Assembly: GCA_013396915.1 (NCBI GenBank)
Contig: VWZL01000166.1
Location: 62,001 to 126,000, forward strand
Origin: Stercorarius parasiticus
Lineage: Eukaryota > Chordata > Aves > Charadriiformes > Stercorariidae
Reading direction: 5' to 3'
Length of the DNA stretch: 64,000 nt
Shown: piece after piece, positions 63,601-64,000 of the stretch
Layout: each line of letters opens with the position of its first letter
Position numbering within the stretch: the stretch's first letter is position 1
Notes under the pieces: generated by a model
Database searches by the model: none
What the model saw: the letters and a program-made list of their open reading frames with translations, nothing else
Told to the model about the DNA's origin: nothing
Translations under genes and position numbers: made by a program

Positions 63601-64000
63601 TTGGAAACATACAGAATAGTGAAAAAGCACAACAGGATTTTAAATGCACTTCTGTGTCTTCTGAGGTATACGGATTAAAATGCTTTGCACATTTATTTTG
63701 ATTTATGAAATGAGATTTGTTATAGCAATCATGAAAAATTAATATCAACTACATTAGGTATTCATATACTTAATTGGAACACAGAAATAGGAGGGTAAGA
63801 TAAAAGATAACGAAAATATATTATCTGATTGTGCAAAGTTTGTTTTGTAAAACATTCTATTCTACAAGTGCAAATTTAAACTGGAAATACAAATAAAAAT
63901 TAAAGTTACAAATAATTAATCTAAGTAATTTAATAATCCATGCTATACATGCAGAAAATCTATTTTTGAGAGGTAGTGTAATATCATAATAGATTGGTTG
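57642..64000. other. Non-coding DNA to the window end, no gene recognised
   Basis: AT-rich sequence with simple T- and A-runs (for example 62688-62703). The longest frame, 60970-61455 (161 codons, plus), contains no domain or signal I know and has no supporting splice or promoter context. A GC-richer patch around 58310-58440 also carries no recognisable gene. Confidence 0.65.

Noticed and set aside
1..64000. tRNA, rRNA, snRNA and CRISPR arrays
   Set aside because: Read for box A/B tRNA motifs, U6/7SK/Y-RNA starts and regularly spaced direct repeats. Nothing convincing was found, but small RNAs without strong sequence signature cannot be excluded without a covariance-model search.

Overview
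The window is vertebrate nuclear DNA and almost certainly avian. It is AT-rich, has long non-coding stretches, and contains no operons or bacterial signals. The recognisable interspersed repeats are chicken-repeat-1 (CR1) LINE fragments with avian-style 3' ends, one solo LTR of a type I recognise from neoavian birds, and faint MIR-like SINE relics. Galliform versus other bird is inferred only from the LTR type. I found no host protein-coding exon, RNA gene or CpG island. The window reads as a gene desert or the inside of a very large intron, so there is no set of genes working together to describe.

Layout. 1-2477: unique non-coding DNA. 2478-2964: solo endogenous-retrovirus LTR, sense on the minus strand, with a TATA box, a poly(A) signal, TG...CA ends and a near-perfect 5-bp target duplication. 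5890-7480: very old, heavily decayed CR1-clade LINE (+). 7481-18968: non-coding DNA with three microsatellites. 18969-20545: disturbed assembly. Two blocks occur twice without differences, joined by single Ns beside a 359-N gap; one block is the 3' end of a minus-strand CR1. 20546-23281: non-coding, with one MIR-like relic. 23282-25414: GC-richer patch with a 5'-truncated CR1 reverse transcriptase remnant, an unexplained roughly 1.4 kb of sequence and two separate CR1 3' tails.

25415-47725: a long gene-free stretch. It holds MIR-like relics near 35672 and 44670 and a diverged direct repeat, about 300 bp each, at 42208 and 44188. The repeat matches no family I can name. 47726-48697: 5'-truncated CR1 on the minus strand. 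48698-56603: non-coding. 56604-57641: 5'-truncated CR1 on the plus strand, the best preserved in the window. 57642-64000: non-coding.

I see no new biological system here. The points most worth a second look are the assembly artefact around 19-20 kb, the unclassified repeat pair at 42.2/44.2 kb, and the GC-rich composite at 23.3-25.4 kb.
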